Of a stretch of 64,000 nt of DNA, positions 20,193 through 30,347 are shown one piece after another. The notes beneath the pieces were generated by a model that was given only the letters and a program-made list of their open reading frames with translations, was not told the DNA's origin and searched no databases. The stretch comes from an uncultured Acidimicrobiales bacterium (GTDB lineage: Bacteria > Actinomycetota > Acidimicrobiia > Acidimicrobiales > SHLQ01): positions 1 to 64,000 of the forward strand of contig CALHTB010000062.1 in the NCBI GenBank assembly GCA_938038785.1. The letters run 5' to 3'. The translations under genes were made by a program, and so were the position numbers. How positions within the stretch are numbered: position 1 is the stretch's first letter; every line of letters starts with the position of its first letter.

Positions 20193-20838
20193 GCATATCG
20201 ATTTGAGCCATGTCATCACCGACGGGATGGTCACCTACCCCGGTTTGCCGGCACCCCGGGTCGGGACACATCTGAGCCGGGAGGCCGCAGTTGAGCTTTA
20301 CGGGCCAGGAATCACCTTTCAGATCGGCCAGATCGACATCTGCACGAATACCGGCACGTACATCGACGTACCCTTTCACCGCTATGGCGACGGACATGAC
20401 CTCACCGGGTTGCCGCTCGACCGGGTTGCAGCGGTGTCAGCGGTGTGTCTTGACCGCGTCGGCGTAGCGGCAATCGAGCTCGACCCAGCCGAACTCGTTG
20501 ACTGTTCGGGCAAGGCGGTCATCATTCGCACCGACCACGCAGCCAAGTGGGGGACCGACGCCTATTTCGAAGATCACCCGTACCTCACCGAAGCATCCGC
20601 GAACGCGCTGGTTGCTGCAGGAGTGGCCTGTGTTGGTATCGATTCGTTGAACATCGACTCAACCGAGGGCGGCGAACGTCCGGTTCATTCAGTCTTATTG
20701 CGTGCCGACATCCCAATAATCGAGCATCTGACAAACCTCGATCAGCTACGCGCGGACGGATTCGAGTTCACTGCTGTGCCCCCGAAGATCTCGGGTGCGG
20801 GAACCTTTACGGTGCGCGCCTTTGCGACCGTTGCCTAG
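20191..20838 (+). CDS. Cyclase/kynurenine-formamidase family protein
   Basis: IDLSHVITDGMVTYPG, TGTYIDVPFHRYGDG, IDSLNIDS. Confidence 0.85.
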   Translation: MHIDLSHVITDGMVTYPGLPAPRVGTHLSREAAVELYGPGITFQIGQIDICTNTGTYIDVPFHRYGDGHDLTGLPLDRVAAVSAVCLDRVGVAAIELDPAELVDCSGKAVIIRTDHAAKWGTDAYFEDHPYLTEASANALVAAGVACVGIDSLNIDSTEGGERPVHSVLLRADIPIIEHLTNLDQLRADGFEFTAVPPKISGAGTFTVRAFATVA

Positions 20839-21791
20839 AGGCCGCTGACCTCGGTGACCCAGTCCCACAGTTTGTTTCGCCGTTCGGGGGTATCGCTGGA
20901 ACGGGTCGATGGCAATTTGTGAATGCTTCGCTGACGCCGGTCGTGCCAGAACTTTCCATTCGACGACAGTGGTTCGTCGTCACTCGCAAGCCACACGAGG
21001 GTGTCGGCACCTTGGGCTGGCGTCCGTAACAGCGGTCCCATCACCTTTGCGAAGCCAGGCAGCGCATCGTCAACACCGGGAGTATCGACCCATCCAGGGT
21101 GCAGCGCATGGAACGCGATGTTCGGGTGACGTGCGGCCATCATCTCGTTGAGCGTGACCTGGGCTCGTTTCGCACGGGCATATTGCTCGGTGCCGTTGTA
21201 GTCCGCTTCGTTCATCTCAAGCCGAGAGACGCTGAGCCCAGCGCTATACATCCCTCCCGACGACATCGTTAGCACCCGAGAGCCGGGTGTCTCCGACAAT
21301 CGGTCGAGCAGCTTGTTTGTCAGGAGAAATGGCCCGACCACTTGGCTGGCGACGGTGGCCTCCATCCCCGTCGAGGTGACCCGGCGCTCGGCAGATAGGG
21401 CCCCGGCGTTATGGATAAGAACGTCGAGCTGGTCGTGGTCGGCAAGCAACTGCGCCGCTAGCGAGCTGACCTGGTCGAGGTCGCCCATGTCAGCGGCGAT
21501 CTGGGAGACGCGATCGTTTCCGCTCGACGCGATGAGCTCGCGGACAACGACGTCGTTCTTCTCATCCCTGCGACCGTTGATAATCAGCGTTGCGCCGCAG
21601 GCGGCGAATTGACGAGCTGCGGCAAGCCCGATGCCCGAAGTTGCGCCGGTGAGCATGATGACCTTGCCCGTGAGGTCATAGGAGGACGTGTCGGCCCAGT
21701 CCTCGGTTCGGCTGCGCACGTCATATCCAACGCGCGAGAAGCTACTGACAATTGGTGCTTCGACGAGCGTGTCGATGATGTTGGACAGCAT
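20835..21791 (-). CDS. Short-chain dehydrogenase/reductase
   Basis: VIMLTGATSGIGLAAARQFAACGATLIINGR; LDVLIHNAGAL. Confidence 0.88.
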   Translation of the reverse strand: MLSNIIDTLVEAPIVSSFSRVGYDVRSRTEDWADTSSYDLTGKVIMLTGATSGIGLAAARQFAACGATLIINGRRDEKNDVVVRELIASSGNDRVSQIAADMGDLDQVSSLAAQLLADHDQLDVLIHNAGALSAERRVTSTGMEATVASQVVGPFLLTNKLLDRLSETPGSRVLTMSSGGMYSAGLSVSRLEMNEADYNGTEQYARAKRAQVTLNEMMAARHPNIAFHALHPGWVDTPGVDDALPGFAKVMGPLLRTPAQGADTLVWLASDDEPLSSNGKFWHDRRQRSIHKLPSTRSSDTPERRNKLWDWVTEVSGL

Positions 21792-21793
21792 GG

Positions 21794-22240
21794 CTACCGT
21801 TCCACGCGGACGCCGTCGAGCACGCCGATTAGGCCGGCAGCGGCCTTGTCGCCGATCTTGTTGAAGGTCAGCTGCAGGACCGGGTCAGCCATGCTGAACG
21901 AGCCGTTCAACGTGAGCTCGGCGTCATAGGTAACAATCGAACCACCGTTGTCAGGTTCGACCGTCACGACGTCGACCGAGGTGAGCTTGTCGCTTACTGC
22001 CTTCGCCACGTAGCGGTTGGGTGTGTCGAATTCGACCAGCTCGTAACGCAAGGTCATTGTTCCGCCGACGCTCTTCACCTCGACGTCGAACGCGGTTCCC
22101 GCTGCGGGTTCGTCGCCGACGACCATGGTCGAGGTCACCACACCAGGGTCCCAGTCGGCAAAGTTCGTGAGATCTGCCATATAGGAGAAAGCTTGTGCAG
22201 GAGGCTGAGCAGTTCGGACGGAGACGACGTATCGGGCCAT
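21794..22240 (-). CDS. SRPBCC family protein
   Basis: MARYVVSVRTAQPPAQAFSYMADLTNFADWDPGVV. Confidence 0.8.
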   Translation of the reverse strand: MARYVVSVRTAQPPAQAFSYMADLTNFADWDPGVVTSTMVVGDEPAAGTAFDVEVKSVGGTMTLRYELVEFDTPNRYVAKAVSDKLTSVDVVTVEPDNGGSIVTYDAELTLNGSFSMADPVLQLTFNKIGDKAAAGLIGVLDGVRVER

Positions 22241-22330
22241 AGGCGTTTCTACCCGCAACGCGGTGGGCCCGCCGGATCAATTGGGCGCCAGAACTGTATT
22301 TTTGCCGATTCCAGTGATATCTATTTGCAC

Positions 22331-23818
22331 ATGAGCGGAATCAAAAACGTGGATCTTGCAAGCGGGACTCAGGATTCTTGGCCAACACTTATCGCTGATG
22401 TTGAACGCGTGCGTTCGATCGAGTCAACCTCCCGCAATTCGTCTGAGTTCTCGATCCGCGAGCTGGTTGAACAGCTCGTTGACGAGCGAATGTCAGCTGC
22501 CGATGTTGAGATCAACGAGCTTAAGAAGGAGACTCGTTGGATGGGCGTTCGCGTCCTCACGCTCGAGCAAACCTTGCAGAAGTCTCGCGACGAGAACAAA
22601 GCGCTGTCGGAATACCTTCAGCTGTGTTTTGACGAGATCCGCTCCCAAGACGATCGACTGTCGCCACGCCTTGCCGCTGTTGAAGCCGAGACATTGCTTC
22701 TCGCCAGCCGAGCATCACAGATCGACATCGACAACCTCGAACTGCGCCAAGAAACCCGCGAAGTCATTTCGAAGATCGATTCGCTTTCGTATGAACTGTT
22801 CGAGCTCATCTACGACGCAAAGTCGGTAGCAGTAGAGGCTCGTGGCAATGCCGATGCTGTCGCTGTTCAAGCTGACGAGCTGGTCCTCGATCTTCGCGAA
22901 GCTCACGAACACGTGATGAAGCTTGAAGGCCGGACCTCGTCGATCTCGGTCGAGCTCGAAGACACGATCGAGGCTGCCGAGCTTCTTGTCTCCGGTTTGG
23001 CTGACGCCGCTGTTGCATCGGTCCGAGCGCAAAAGCTCGCTGAAGAGGCTCGAGTAAACGCTGCCGATGCCGCCGGCATGTCCGGAGAGCTGCGCGCCGA
23101 CCTCGAGCGTCGGACCGCTGCACTCCGAAAGGAAATGTCCCACAAAGCCACCAGCGAGGAACTGATCGCTCTCGAAGAGGCCGATCGAGCCCTCGAAGAA
23201 GCGCTGAAGAACACCGCTGAACTCACCGAGGAAGCCCGTGTTCTCGCCGAGAAGGCGCGAGACCGTGCGGACTACGCCGCTGACTCTTCCGACGAGCTGC
23301 GAGCTGACCTGGACGAGTTGACCGACGAGCTCGATGAACGCACGTCCAAGTTGAATGCCAAGACAGCTGACTTGTCGAAGAAGACCGCAAAGCTCAGCAC
23401 GAAGACTGGTGATCTCGACAAGAGGACTGCGGCGCTTGATTCAATGGCGGTCGGCCTAGAAAAGACCACGGGTGATCTCGACAAGAAGACCGCCAAGCTC
23501 GATAAGAAGGCTGGCGACCTTGTTGAACGCACCGATCAGCTTCGTGCTGATCTCGTTGAGCGCACCAATGCGTTACAGGAAGACATCGACTCGAAGTCAA
23601 CCGGCCCGCACGACCCTGAGGGGATGCGCGAATTGCGTAGCGAGGTCGCCGAGTCTCTCGAAGCCTTGCGATCTCGGGTGGACGAACGCCTCAACGGCTA
23701 CACCGTGCAGAACATCGAAGCAGCTGGCGAAGGCAAGCAGCGCAAGCGCTGGCACGCACACCTTCGCAAGGACTCTGACAACGGTTCGGATCAAAAGGCA
23801 CTTCCAAGCGAAACCTGA
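22331..23818 (+). CDS. Long coiled-coil protein with heptad repeats
   Basis: Heptads LNAKTAD-LSKKTAK-LSTKTGD-LDKRTAA-LDSMAVG-LEKTTGD-LDKKTAK-LDKKAGD. Confidence 0.75.
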   Translation: MSGIKNVDLASGTQDSWPTLIADVERVRSIESTSRNSSEFSIRELVEQLVDERMSAADVEINELKKETRWMGVRVLTLEQTLQKSRDENKALSEYLQLCFDEIRSQDDRLSPRLAAVEAETLLLASRASQIDIDNLELRQETREVISKIDSLSYELFELIYDAKSVAVEARGNADAVAVQADELVLDLREAHEHVMKLEGRTSSISVELEDTIEAAELLVSGLADAAVASVRAQKLAEEARVNAADAAGMSGELRADLERRTAALRKEMSHKATSEELIALEEADRALEEALKNTAELTEEARVLAEKARDRADYAADSSDELRADLDELTDELDERTSKLNAKTADLSKKTAKLSTKTGDLDKRTAALDSMAVGLEKTTGDLDKKTAKLDKKAGDLVERTDQLRADLVERTNALQEDIDSKSTGPHDPEGMRELRSEVAESLEALRSRVDERLNGYTVQNIEAAGEGKQRKRWHAHLRKDSDNGSDQKALPSET

Positions 23819-23847
23819 TCGATCAGCCTGCACACTACGCTCGAAAT

Positions 23848-24177
23848 ATGAGTGGTGAAGACGGCGACGAAATAGACGATGGCTTGTTCTGGGATGTCGC
23901 TCAGCCGCTATTGGCCGCTGGTAAAGCGGCCGAAGGCGAGCTCATGCGAAGCCGGTGCATTCGTGTTGGCAAAGAGTTTTTGGCGATGCCCGAATACCGC
24001 ACCGGTGATCTCGTAGTGAAGCTGCCTCGCGGGCGAGTCGACGAGTTAGTCGAGCAGGGGACAGGCCTTGCGTTCGCTCCCGCGAAAAAGGTATTCCGCG
24101 AATGGGTCCAGATTCCCGAGCGTGACGAATCCCTCTGGGCGACGCTGATCGACGAGGGCTACGAGTTCGTCTCGTGA
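23848..24177 (+). CDS. MmcQ/YjbR-like small protein
   Basis: MRSRCIRVGKEFLAMPEYRTGDLVVKLPRGRVDELVEQGTGLAFAPAKKVFREWVQI. Confidence 0.55.
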   Translation: MSGEDGDEIDDGLFWDVAQPLLAAGKAAEGELMRSRCIRVGKEFLAMPEYRTGDLVVKLPRGRVDELVEQGTGLAFAPAKKVFREWVQIPERDESLWATLIDEGYEFVS

Positions 24178-24193
24178 ATCCAGTCATCGACTA

Positions 24194-24748
24194 ATGCGCA
24201 ATCTCCGTCGTTCGGTCAGCACGTTGGCCATCATCGTCCTCTTTGGCGGCTTGTTGCTGTTCAACCTCAACCGGGAAGGTCGTGACGACCTCGGGTGGGG
24301 CGATGACTATTGGGAGCAGTTTGACGACTTCGAAGACGACGTGGCTGACGTGCTCCCCGACGACATCACCACCGCCCAGGGCATTCGCGTTCACGTCGAC
24401 ATCGCCGACGACATCGACCAGCTGCTGACGCACGCAAGGTCCGACGGTGTTGAACTGAACGGCTACGGCTATCGCACCAACGAACAGCAGGTCGAACTCC
24501 GTAAACGTCATTGTGGAACGACCGACTTCGACATCTTCGAGAAGAGTCCGTCGGAGTGCAGTCCGCCTACAGCGCGGCCCGGGTCATCGCGGCATGAGCG
24601 CGGTCGGGCGATCGACTTTCGCTACGCAGGACGGACGATCAAGACCCGGTCAAGTGAGGCTTTCGTCTGGTTGGCCGAGAATGCAGGCGACTATGGCCTG
24701 AAGAACCTGCCATCGGAGCCATGGCACTGGAGTGTCGACGGCCGCTAG
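24194..24748 (+). CDS. D-alanyl-D-alanine carboxypeptidase-like (M15/VanY-type) protein
   Basis: N-terminal TM; ELNGYGYRTNEQQVELR, SSRHERGRAIDF, EPWHWSVDG. Confidence 0.75.
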   Translation: MRNLRRSVSTLAIIVLFGGLLLFNLNREGRDDLGWGDDYWEQFDDFEDDVADVLPDDITTAQGIRVHVDIADDIDQLLTHARSDGVELNGYGYRTNEQQVELRKRHCGTTDFDIFEKSPSECSPPTARPGSSRHERGRAIDFRYAGRTIKTRSSEAFVWLAENAGDYGLKNLPSEPWHWSVDGR

Positions 24749-24772
24749 TGCCCAACAACGGCGTACGGTGAG

Positions 24773-25357
24773 ATGGTGATCACGACGACACATGTTGTTA
24801 CCAACATCTTGGTTGCTCGCCGAGCTCGTGCTGGTGTCGATAGTGGCGTGCAACCGGTTGGTATGGGCTCCCTTGCGGAGAATCCGAAGTGGTTCGCTGT
24901 GGGAGGGTTCGCTCCGGACTTGGGGCTCTATCTCCTGACCGCCGGTGCGGCAGCGTACTTCCCGTTGGTCAAGGGAATGTCGGTGCGAGACGCGATGGAG
25001 TATGCGTTTGGCACATTGTTCTTTGAGGACCCGGTGTGGATCACGGTTCAGAACACGTTGCACAGCCCGGTTGTGCTCGCTGGCTTGCTCGGAGTCGGCA
25101 AAATCGTCCAATCCTCGAAGCTCACCGCCTTTGCGGCGGGCTGCATGCTTCACACGCTCATGGACATCCCGGTGCATCACAACGACGGTCCACTGGTGTT
25201 CTTTCCGTTCGACTGGGACTTCCGAGTTGACAGCCCGGTGAGCTACTACGACCGCGATCACTACGGCGGCATCGTGGCGCCGATCGATATGGCGGCCACG
25301 GTGCTCGGCGGCGCCTATCTTGTTCGTCAATGGGTGAAGAACAAGCGTCTGTGGTGA
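24773..25357 (+). CDS. YdjM-like membrane-bound putative metal-dependent hydrolase
   Basis: HVVTNILVARRARA, FAPDLGLYL, LHTLMDIPVHHNDGPLVFFPFDW. Confidence 0.55.
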   Translation: MVITTTHVVTNILVARRARAGVDSGVQPVGMGSLAENPKWFAVGGFAPDLGLYLLTAGAAAYFPLVKGMSVRDAMEYAFGTLFFEDPVWITVQNTLHSPVVLAGLLGVGKIVQSSKLTAFAAGCMLHTLMDIPVHHNDGPLVFFPFDWDFRVDSPVSYYDRDHYGGIVAPIDMAATVLGGAYLVRQWVKNKRLW

Positions 25358-26874
25358 GAGGGTCATTTCGTCTTCTCGCTTCGCTGCTCGTCGTATTTGC
25401 ATTGGTGACTACCGCCTGCACCTCCGACCAAGCTGCTCCCGATGCGGCCGGTCCCGACAGCACGACATCAATCGCTCCAACGACCGTTCCCGAAGTGGTG
25501 GTCGAACTAACGCCTACGACGCCAATTTCAGAGAGCCTGCAATTGGATACGCCGGGCAAGGCGGTCGGCTCCCTCATCGAGGCGTTCGGCGATCGTGACT
25601 TCTTCGAGGCGTTCTTCATCTTCGACGCAAGCGCTCAACAAGATCTCATGCGCACGTCCAACAACCTGAACTTCACCGAGCTCCGTCGTGGAGCCTTCTT
25701 ACTCCCGGAGAATCTGATCGCCGGAGACGAGGAGCATTCCCTATCCGCCGTGCCGATGATCGCCCGGTTCCTGTACGACGCAGCCAAGACCGACAACTTG
25801 CTCGTCGATCTGGCCGGTGCCGAGGTTGTGAGCAGTGAGATTGCGAGCGACTCCGGCGGTGAGTCGGTGGCGACGGTTGGGGTGAGCCTGGCAGATGGTG
25901 AGGCTGTTCGAGTGCGTCTCACCCAGACCGCTGATGTGTGGCTCGTCAATCAGATCGCAAGCGGTGGGGTCGAGTTCAACGACTCGGGCAGGCTCTTTGT
26001 CGACGCATCGTGTGGCACGCAACGGGTGCGGGTGTACGACGGGGCGCAATGTCCCACGTCGGAAGCGAGCGCAGAGATCCAGGCCGAGATCGATCGACTC
26101 ACCGCCGAGGCCGAGGCGGACAGTTCAAGGCAGCTGGCAGCAGCCCGCGAGATTCAGGTCTTGGTGAACGAATCCCGGCGTAGCTCCGACGAAGGATTGT
26201 GCGCGGTGATGCAGGGGAACGCTTTGCTGGTCGATGAGGTGCCGAGCCCCGAGACCATTGCCCGAGCCGAAGCGCTGCTTGAGGATACGTGCCCTGGTTC
26301 GATGGAGATGTTGAGTGGCTCGCCTGATGTTCCGCTGTCGGGTGGTGTTGGCGAGAACACGCGTTACGGCCAGCTAGAGCTCAGCACTCCCGAAGCTGGA
26401 GCGGTTACCTTCGCCGAGCTCTTCGAGAACGAGGCGTTTGCCTTGCTGTTCTTGGCCTCTGATAGGGGAGCGCAGGACATTTTGGCTCGTGGAGCAACTC
26501 GACTCGATGTGTCGGCAATCGCAAACCCAGAAGTGCTCCAAACGTGGGAGGGAATCGGGTCGACCGGGCAAGTGAACGCGCCGGTCACATTGCTTCCAGC
26601 CTTGTGGAAGGAAGCGAGCGCGACCGGCCAGCACATTCTCGACCTCGGGGCTATCGAGGTCGTCTCCGTTGAATCAGCGACATGGAACGAACCCACCGGT
26701 GAGGTAGTCGACGCCCAAGTCGTCAACGGAACGGTCTTGGAGACATCGCAGAGCGTCTCGTTCTTGATGCTCGAATCATCGAGCGGACGGTGGCGGGTCC
26801 GCCAAGTGGCAACAGACCCAGAAGCCTTGAACCTTCCCGAGAACGTCGATCAGGTCTTCATCGCAGCGCAATAG
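25354..26874 (+). CDS. Putative secreted lipoprotein of unknown function
   Basis: N-terminal RGSFRLLASLLVVFALVTTAC signal/lipobox-like; GTG overlaps upstream stop (ORF open from 25330). Confidence 0.6.
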   Translation: MRGSFRLLASLLVVFALVTTACTSDQAAPDAAGPDSTTSIAPTTVPEVVVELTPTTPISESLQLDTPGKAVGSLIEAFGDRDFFEAFFIFDASAQQDLMRTSNNLNFTELRRGAFLLPENLIAGDEEHSLSAVPMIARFLYDAAKTDNLLVDLAGAEVVSSEIASDSGGESVATVGVSLADGEAVRVRLTQTADVWLVNQIASGGVEFNDSGRLFVDASCGTQRVRVYDGAQCPTSEASAEIQAEIDRLTAEAEADSSRQLAAAREIQVLVNESRRSSDEGLCAVMQGNALLVDEVPSPETIARAEALLEDTCPGSMEMLSGSPDVPLSGGVGENTRYGQLELSTPEAGAVTFAELFENEAFALLFLASDRGAQDILARGATRLDVSAIANPEVLQTWEGIGSTGQVNAPVTLLPALWKEASATGQHILDLGAIEVVSVESATWNEPTGEVVDAQVVNGTVLETSQSVSFLMLESSSGRWRVRQVATDPEALNLPENVDQVFIAAQ

Positions 26875-26902
26875 GTACGATTGGCCTCACCTCTTGCGTA
26901 AT

Positions 26903-26916
26903 CGAACAGGTGTTCG
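26903..26916. promoter_or_regulatory. LexA (SOS) box upstream of dnaE2
   Basis: CGAACaggtGTTCG, 17 bp before the ATG at 26934. Confidence 0.88.
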
Positions 26917-26933
26917 CTAAGGTCGCGACCCGC

Positions 26934-29900
26934 ATGGGGTTCAACAATCCGTCTGTTCCGTGGTCCGAGTTGGAGAAGACGCTCTCGGGTCGCGCTCGAG
27001 AACATGAGACGACCGCTCCCGATGACTGGGTAGAAAAGACCGGCGGTGACAGCCCAGCATGGTCGCGCAAGCGAGAGGCGTACGAGGCCGGTGAGGTTGA
27101 ATTAGTCGCCTCGGTTACTCCATATGCCGAGCTGCACTGCCATTCGAACTTCAGCTTTCTCGATGGAGCCTCCGACCCCGAAGTGCTGGTGGAGGAGGCC
27201 GTGCGGCTGGGTCTGACCGGCATGGCCCTCACCGACCGCAACGGCTTCTATGGGGTGGTCAGGTTCGCTGAGGCGGCTCGGGCCCATGGGTTGGCAACGG
27301 TGTTTGGTGCCGAGCTCACGATCTCGTCGGCCGACGGTGCTGATGTGGGCGATCTTGTCATCTTGGCGCGCGGCACCGAAGGGTATGCCCGGTTGGGTCG
27401 GGCCATTAGCGAGGGGCAGATGGCGGGGGAGAAGGGTGCGCCGCTCTACACCCTCGACCGGTTGGCCGAGCTCGCCAACGACCAGTGGGTCGTCCTCACC
27501 GGTTCACAGCTCGGGCCCCTTAACCGCGCGCTCGAATCCGATGGCCCAATCGCTGCACAACGGTCGCTCGACGGGCTGATCGAACGGTTCGGCCGCCGAA
27601 ATTTGGCCGTCGAGTTGTGGGACCACGCGACCCCTCTCTGCAGCACTCGCAACGATGCTCTTGTTCGGCTCGGCCTTGAACGTGATCTCACCGTGGTGGC
27701 CACCAACGATGTCCGCTATGCCGGTCTGCAACATCGCAAGCTGGCGACAGCGTTGGCGGCAGTTGGGAACCGGCGTTCGCTCGAAGACCACGACGGTTGG
27801 TTGCCTGCTGCGTCGGTGGCCCATCTTCGGACCGGCGACGAGCAGGCCCGCCGGTTCGAGCGCTATCCGGGGGTGGTCACAGCCGCAGCTGAACTCGCTG
27901 AAGCCTGTTCGTTCGACCTCCAGTTGGTGGCCCCGAACCTGCCGCCGTATCCCTGCCCTGACGATCACGACGAGATGTCGTGGCTGCGAGAGCTCACCCG
28001 TCGGGGCGCCCGTCGTCGGTACGGCCCCGAAAGCAGCGAACGAGTGCCGGGCGCCTACGCCCAAATCGCCCACGAGCTCGACCTCATCGAATCGCTTGGC
28101 TTCCCTGGCTATTTCCTCATCGTGTCCGACATCGTCGAGTTCTGTCAGAAGGCCGACATCTTGTGTCAGGGGCGAGGGTCGGCCGCGAACTCGGCGGTCT
28201 GTTATGCCCTTGGCATCACCAACGCTGATGCGGTGGCGCTTGGTCTGCTGTTCGAGCGGTTCTTGTCACCCGAGCGCGACGGGCCTCCCGACATCGACAT
28301 CGATATCGAGTCGGATCGTCGAGAGGAAGTCATCCAGTACGTCTACAACCGCTACGGGCGCGAGCACGCTGCTCAGGTCGCCAACGTCATCACCTATCGC
28401 TCGAAGTCTGCGGTGCGCGACATGGCCAAGGCGCTCGGCTACGCCACCGGCCAGCAAGACGCATTCAGCAAGAAACTCGACGGGTGGGCAAGCTTGGGAA
28501 GTCAGCTCGGGTCGTTTCCGGTTGATGTGGCCGAGCTGGCGAGCGAGCTCGAGCATGCGCCGCGGCACCTCGGCATCCACTCCGGCGGCATGGTCATCTG
28601 CGACCGGCCGGTGGTCGAGGTGTGTCCGGTCGAGTGGGCCCGCATGGAGAACCGCAGCGTCCTGCAGTGGGACAAGGAGGACTGCGCCCGCACCGGGTTG
28701 GTCAAATTCGATCTGCTCGGCCTGGGGATGCTCTCGGCCATTCACTACGCCATCGACTTCGTGGCCGACGTTCATGGTGTCGAACTCGACATGGCCACCA
28801 TGCCTCAGGACCCCGAGGTCTACGACATGTTGTGTCGGGCTGACACGATCGGGGTGTTCCAGATCGAGTCTCGGGCGCAAATGGCCACGTTGCCTCGTCT
28901 CAAGCCTCGGAAGTTCTATGACCTCGTGGTCGAGATTGCCCTGATCCGCCCAGGTCCTATCCAGGGCGGGTCGGTGCACCCCTACATTCGGCGGCGCAAC
29001 GGGCTCGAACCCGTCACCTACCTGCATCCACTGCTCGAAAAGTCGTTGTCCAAGACGCTGGGCATCCCGCTGTTTCAAGAACAGCTGATGCAGATGGCGA
29101 TCGATGTCTCAGGCTTTAGTCCAGCCGAGGCCGATCAGCTGCGTCAGGCCATGGGGTCCAAGCGCAGCCGCAAGCGGATGGAAGATCTCAAGGCGCGGCT
29201 CTATCGCGGCATGGAAGAGCGGGGCATTGTTGGGGACGTCGCTGACGTGATCTGGGAGAAGCTGGTGGCCTTTGCCAACTACGGCTTCCCCGAAAGCCAT
29301 TCGGTGTCGTTCGCCTACCTTGTCTATGCCTCCTCGTGGCTAAAGCGATATTTCCCGGCAGCGTTTTGTGCTGCGTTGCTCAACGCCCAGCCAATGGGGT
29401 TCTATTCGCCGCACACGCTGGTTGGCGATGCTCGACGCCACGGGGTCGAAGTACTGACTCCCGACATCAACCTGTCAGCTGCGGGGGCATCGCTTGAATG
29501 GGTAAATGGTCCACCGGTCGACCCAGCGTTCCGCCAGGGAGTTGGGGTGCATCACACGCAGTGGGGTGTGGGCGGCCCGGCGGTGCGACTTGGGTTGGGA
29601 TCGGTCCGTCACGTGGGGGAGGACTTGGCCAAGAAGCTCGACGAGGGGCGCCCGTGGCACTCGATCGAGGACGTGAAGCGGCGTACGGGCTGTTCGATCG
29701 AGGTGCTCGAAGCCTTGGCTACCGCGGGCGTGTTCGGCGATCGACGATCAGCGCTTTGGGAGGCTGGTGCGGCCGCGCAAGCCTCCGACGCCCGGCTGCC
29801 CGGCATCATCACCGGAACCGAAGCTCCGCAGCTGCCCGGCATGACCGACCGCGAGATCTCGCTCGCCAACCTGTGGGCCACCGGCGTTGCCCCCGATGGG

Positions 29901-30254
29901 CACCCCACCCGGTACTACCGCGAAGACCTTGACAACTTCGGAGTGCTGCCGTCATCGAAGCTGCCCGAGCAAACCTCCGGTGATCGAATCATGGTCGCGG
30001 GGATCGTCACTCATCGCCAGCGTCCCGCAACGGCCTCGGGCACCACGTTTCTGAACCTCGAGGACGAACACGGCCTGATCAACGTGATCGTGTCAAAGGG
30101 CTGCTGGCAGCGCCACAAGCAGGTTGCGCTGAGCTCAACCGCGCTCATCGTGCGAGGCAAGGTTGAGCTCGTCGAGGGCGTCATCAACGTCATTGCCGAC
30201 AAGCTCGTCGAATTCACCGTCGCCGCCCCAATCACATCAAGAGACTTCCGTTAG
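26934..30254 (+). CDS. dnaE2: Error-prone DNA polymerase III alpha subunit DnaE2
   Basis: MGFNNPSVPWSELEKTLSG N-terminus, PHP AELHCHSNFSFLDGAS, DIDIDIESDRREEVIQYVY, C-terminal OB fold. Confidence 0.93.
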   Translation: MGFNNPSVPWSELEKTLSGRAREHETTAPDDWVEKTGGDSPAWSRKREAYEAGEVELVASVTPYAELHCHSNFSFLDGASDPEVLVEEAVRLGLTGMALTDRNGFYGVVRFAEAARAHGLATVFGAELTISSADGADVGDLVILARGTEGYARLGRAISEGQMAGEKGAPLYTLDRLAELANDQWVVLTGSQLGPLNRALESDGPIAAQRSLDGLIERFGRRNLAVELWDHATPLCSTRNDALVRLGLERDLTVVATNDVRYAGLQHRKLATALAAVGNRRSLEDHDGWLPAASVAHLRTGDEQARRFERYPGVVTAAAELAEACSFDLQLVAPNLPPYPCPDDHDEMSWLRELTRRGARRRYGPESSERVPGAYAQIAHELDLIESLGFPGYFLIVSDIVEFCQKADILCQGRGSAANSAVCYALGITNADAVALGLLFERFLSPERDGPPDIDIDIESDRREEVIQYVYNRYGREHAAQVANVITYRSKSAVRDMAKALGYATGQQDAFSKKLDGWASLGSQLGSFPVDVAELASELEHAPRHLGIHSGGMVICDRPVVEVCPVEWARMENRSVLQWDKEDCARTGLVKFDLLGLGMLSAIHYAIDFVADVHGVELDMATMPQDPEVYDMLCRADTIGVFQIESRAQMATLPRLKPRKFYDLVVEIALIRPGPIQGGSVHPYIRRRNGLEPVTYLHPLLEKSLSKTLGIPLFQEQLMQMAIDVSGFSPAEADQLRQAMGSKRSRKRMEDLKARLYRGMEERGIVGDVADVIWEKLVAFANYGFPESHSVSFAYLVYASSWLKRYFPAAFCAALLNAQPMGFYSPHTLVGDARRHGVEVLTPDINLSAAGASLEWVNGPPVDPAFRQGVGVHHTQWGVGGPAVRLGLGSVRHVGEDLAKKLDEGRPWHSIEDVKRRTGCSIEVLEALATAGVFGDRRSALWEAGAAAQASDARLPGIITGTEAPQLPGMTDREISLANLWATGVAPDGHPTRYYREDLDNFGVLPSSKLPEQTSGDRIMVAGIVTHRQRPATASGTTFLNLEDEHGLINVIVSKGCWQRHKQVALSSTALIVRGKVELVEGVINVIADKLVEFTVAAPITSRDFR

Positions 30255-30285
30255 CTGCAAGACGTGTCTCTCAGAAACGGTTCCT

Positions 30286-30334
30286 TTTATGGGGCCTGTC
30301 CCCATGAACATTTGTTAATGGGGCCTGTCCCCAT
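30286..30334. repeat. Direct repeat copy 1, containing two ATGGGG-CCTGT-CCCCAT hairpins
   Basis: TTTATGGGGCCTGTCCCCATGAACATTTGTTAATGGGGCCTGTCCCCAT, 47/49 identical to 31087-31135. Confidence 0.9.
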
Positions 30335-30347
30335 CAAGCGATCAAGT

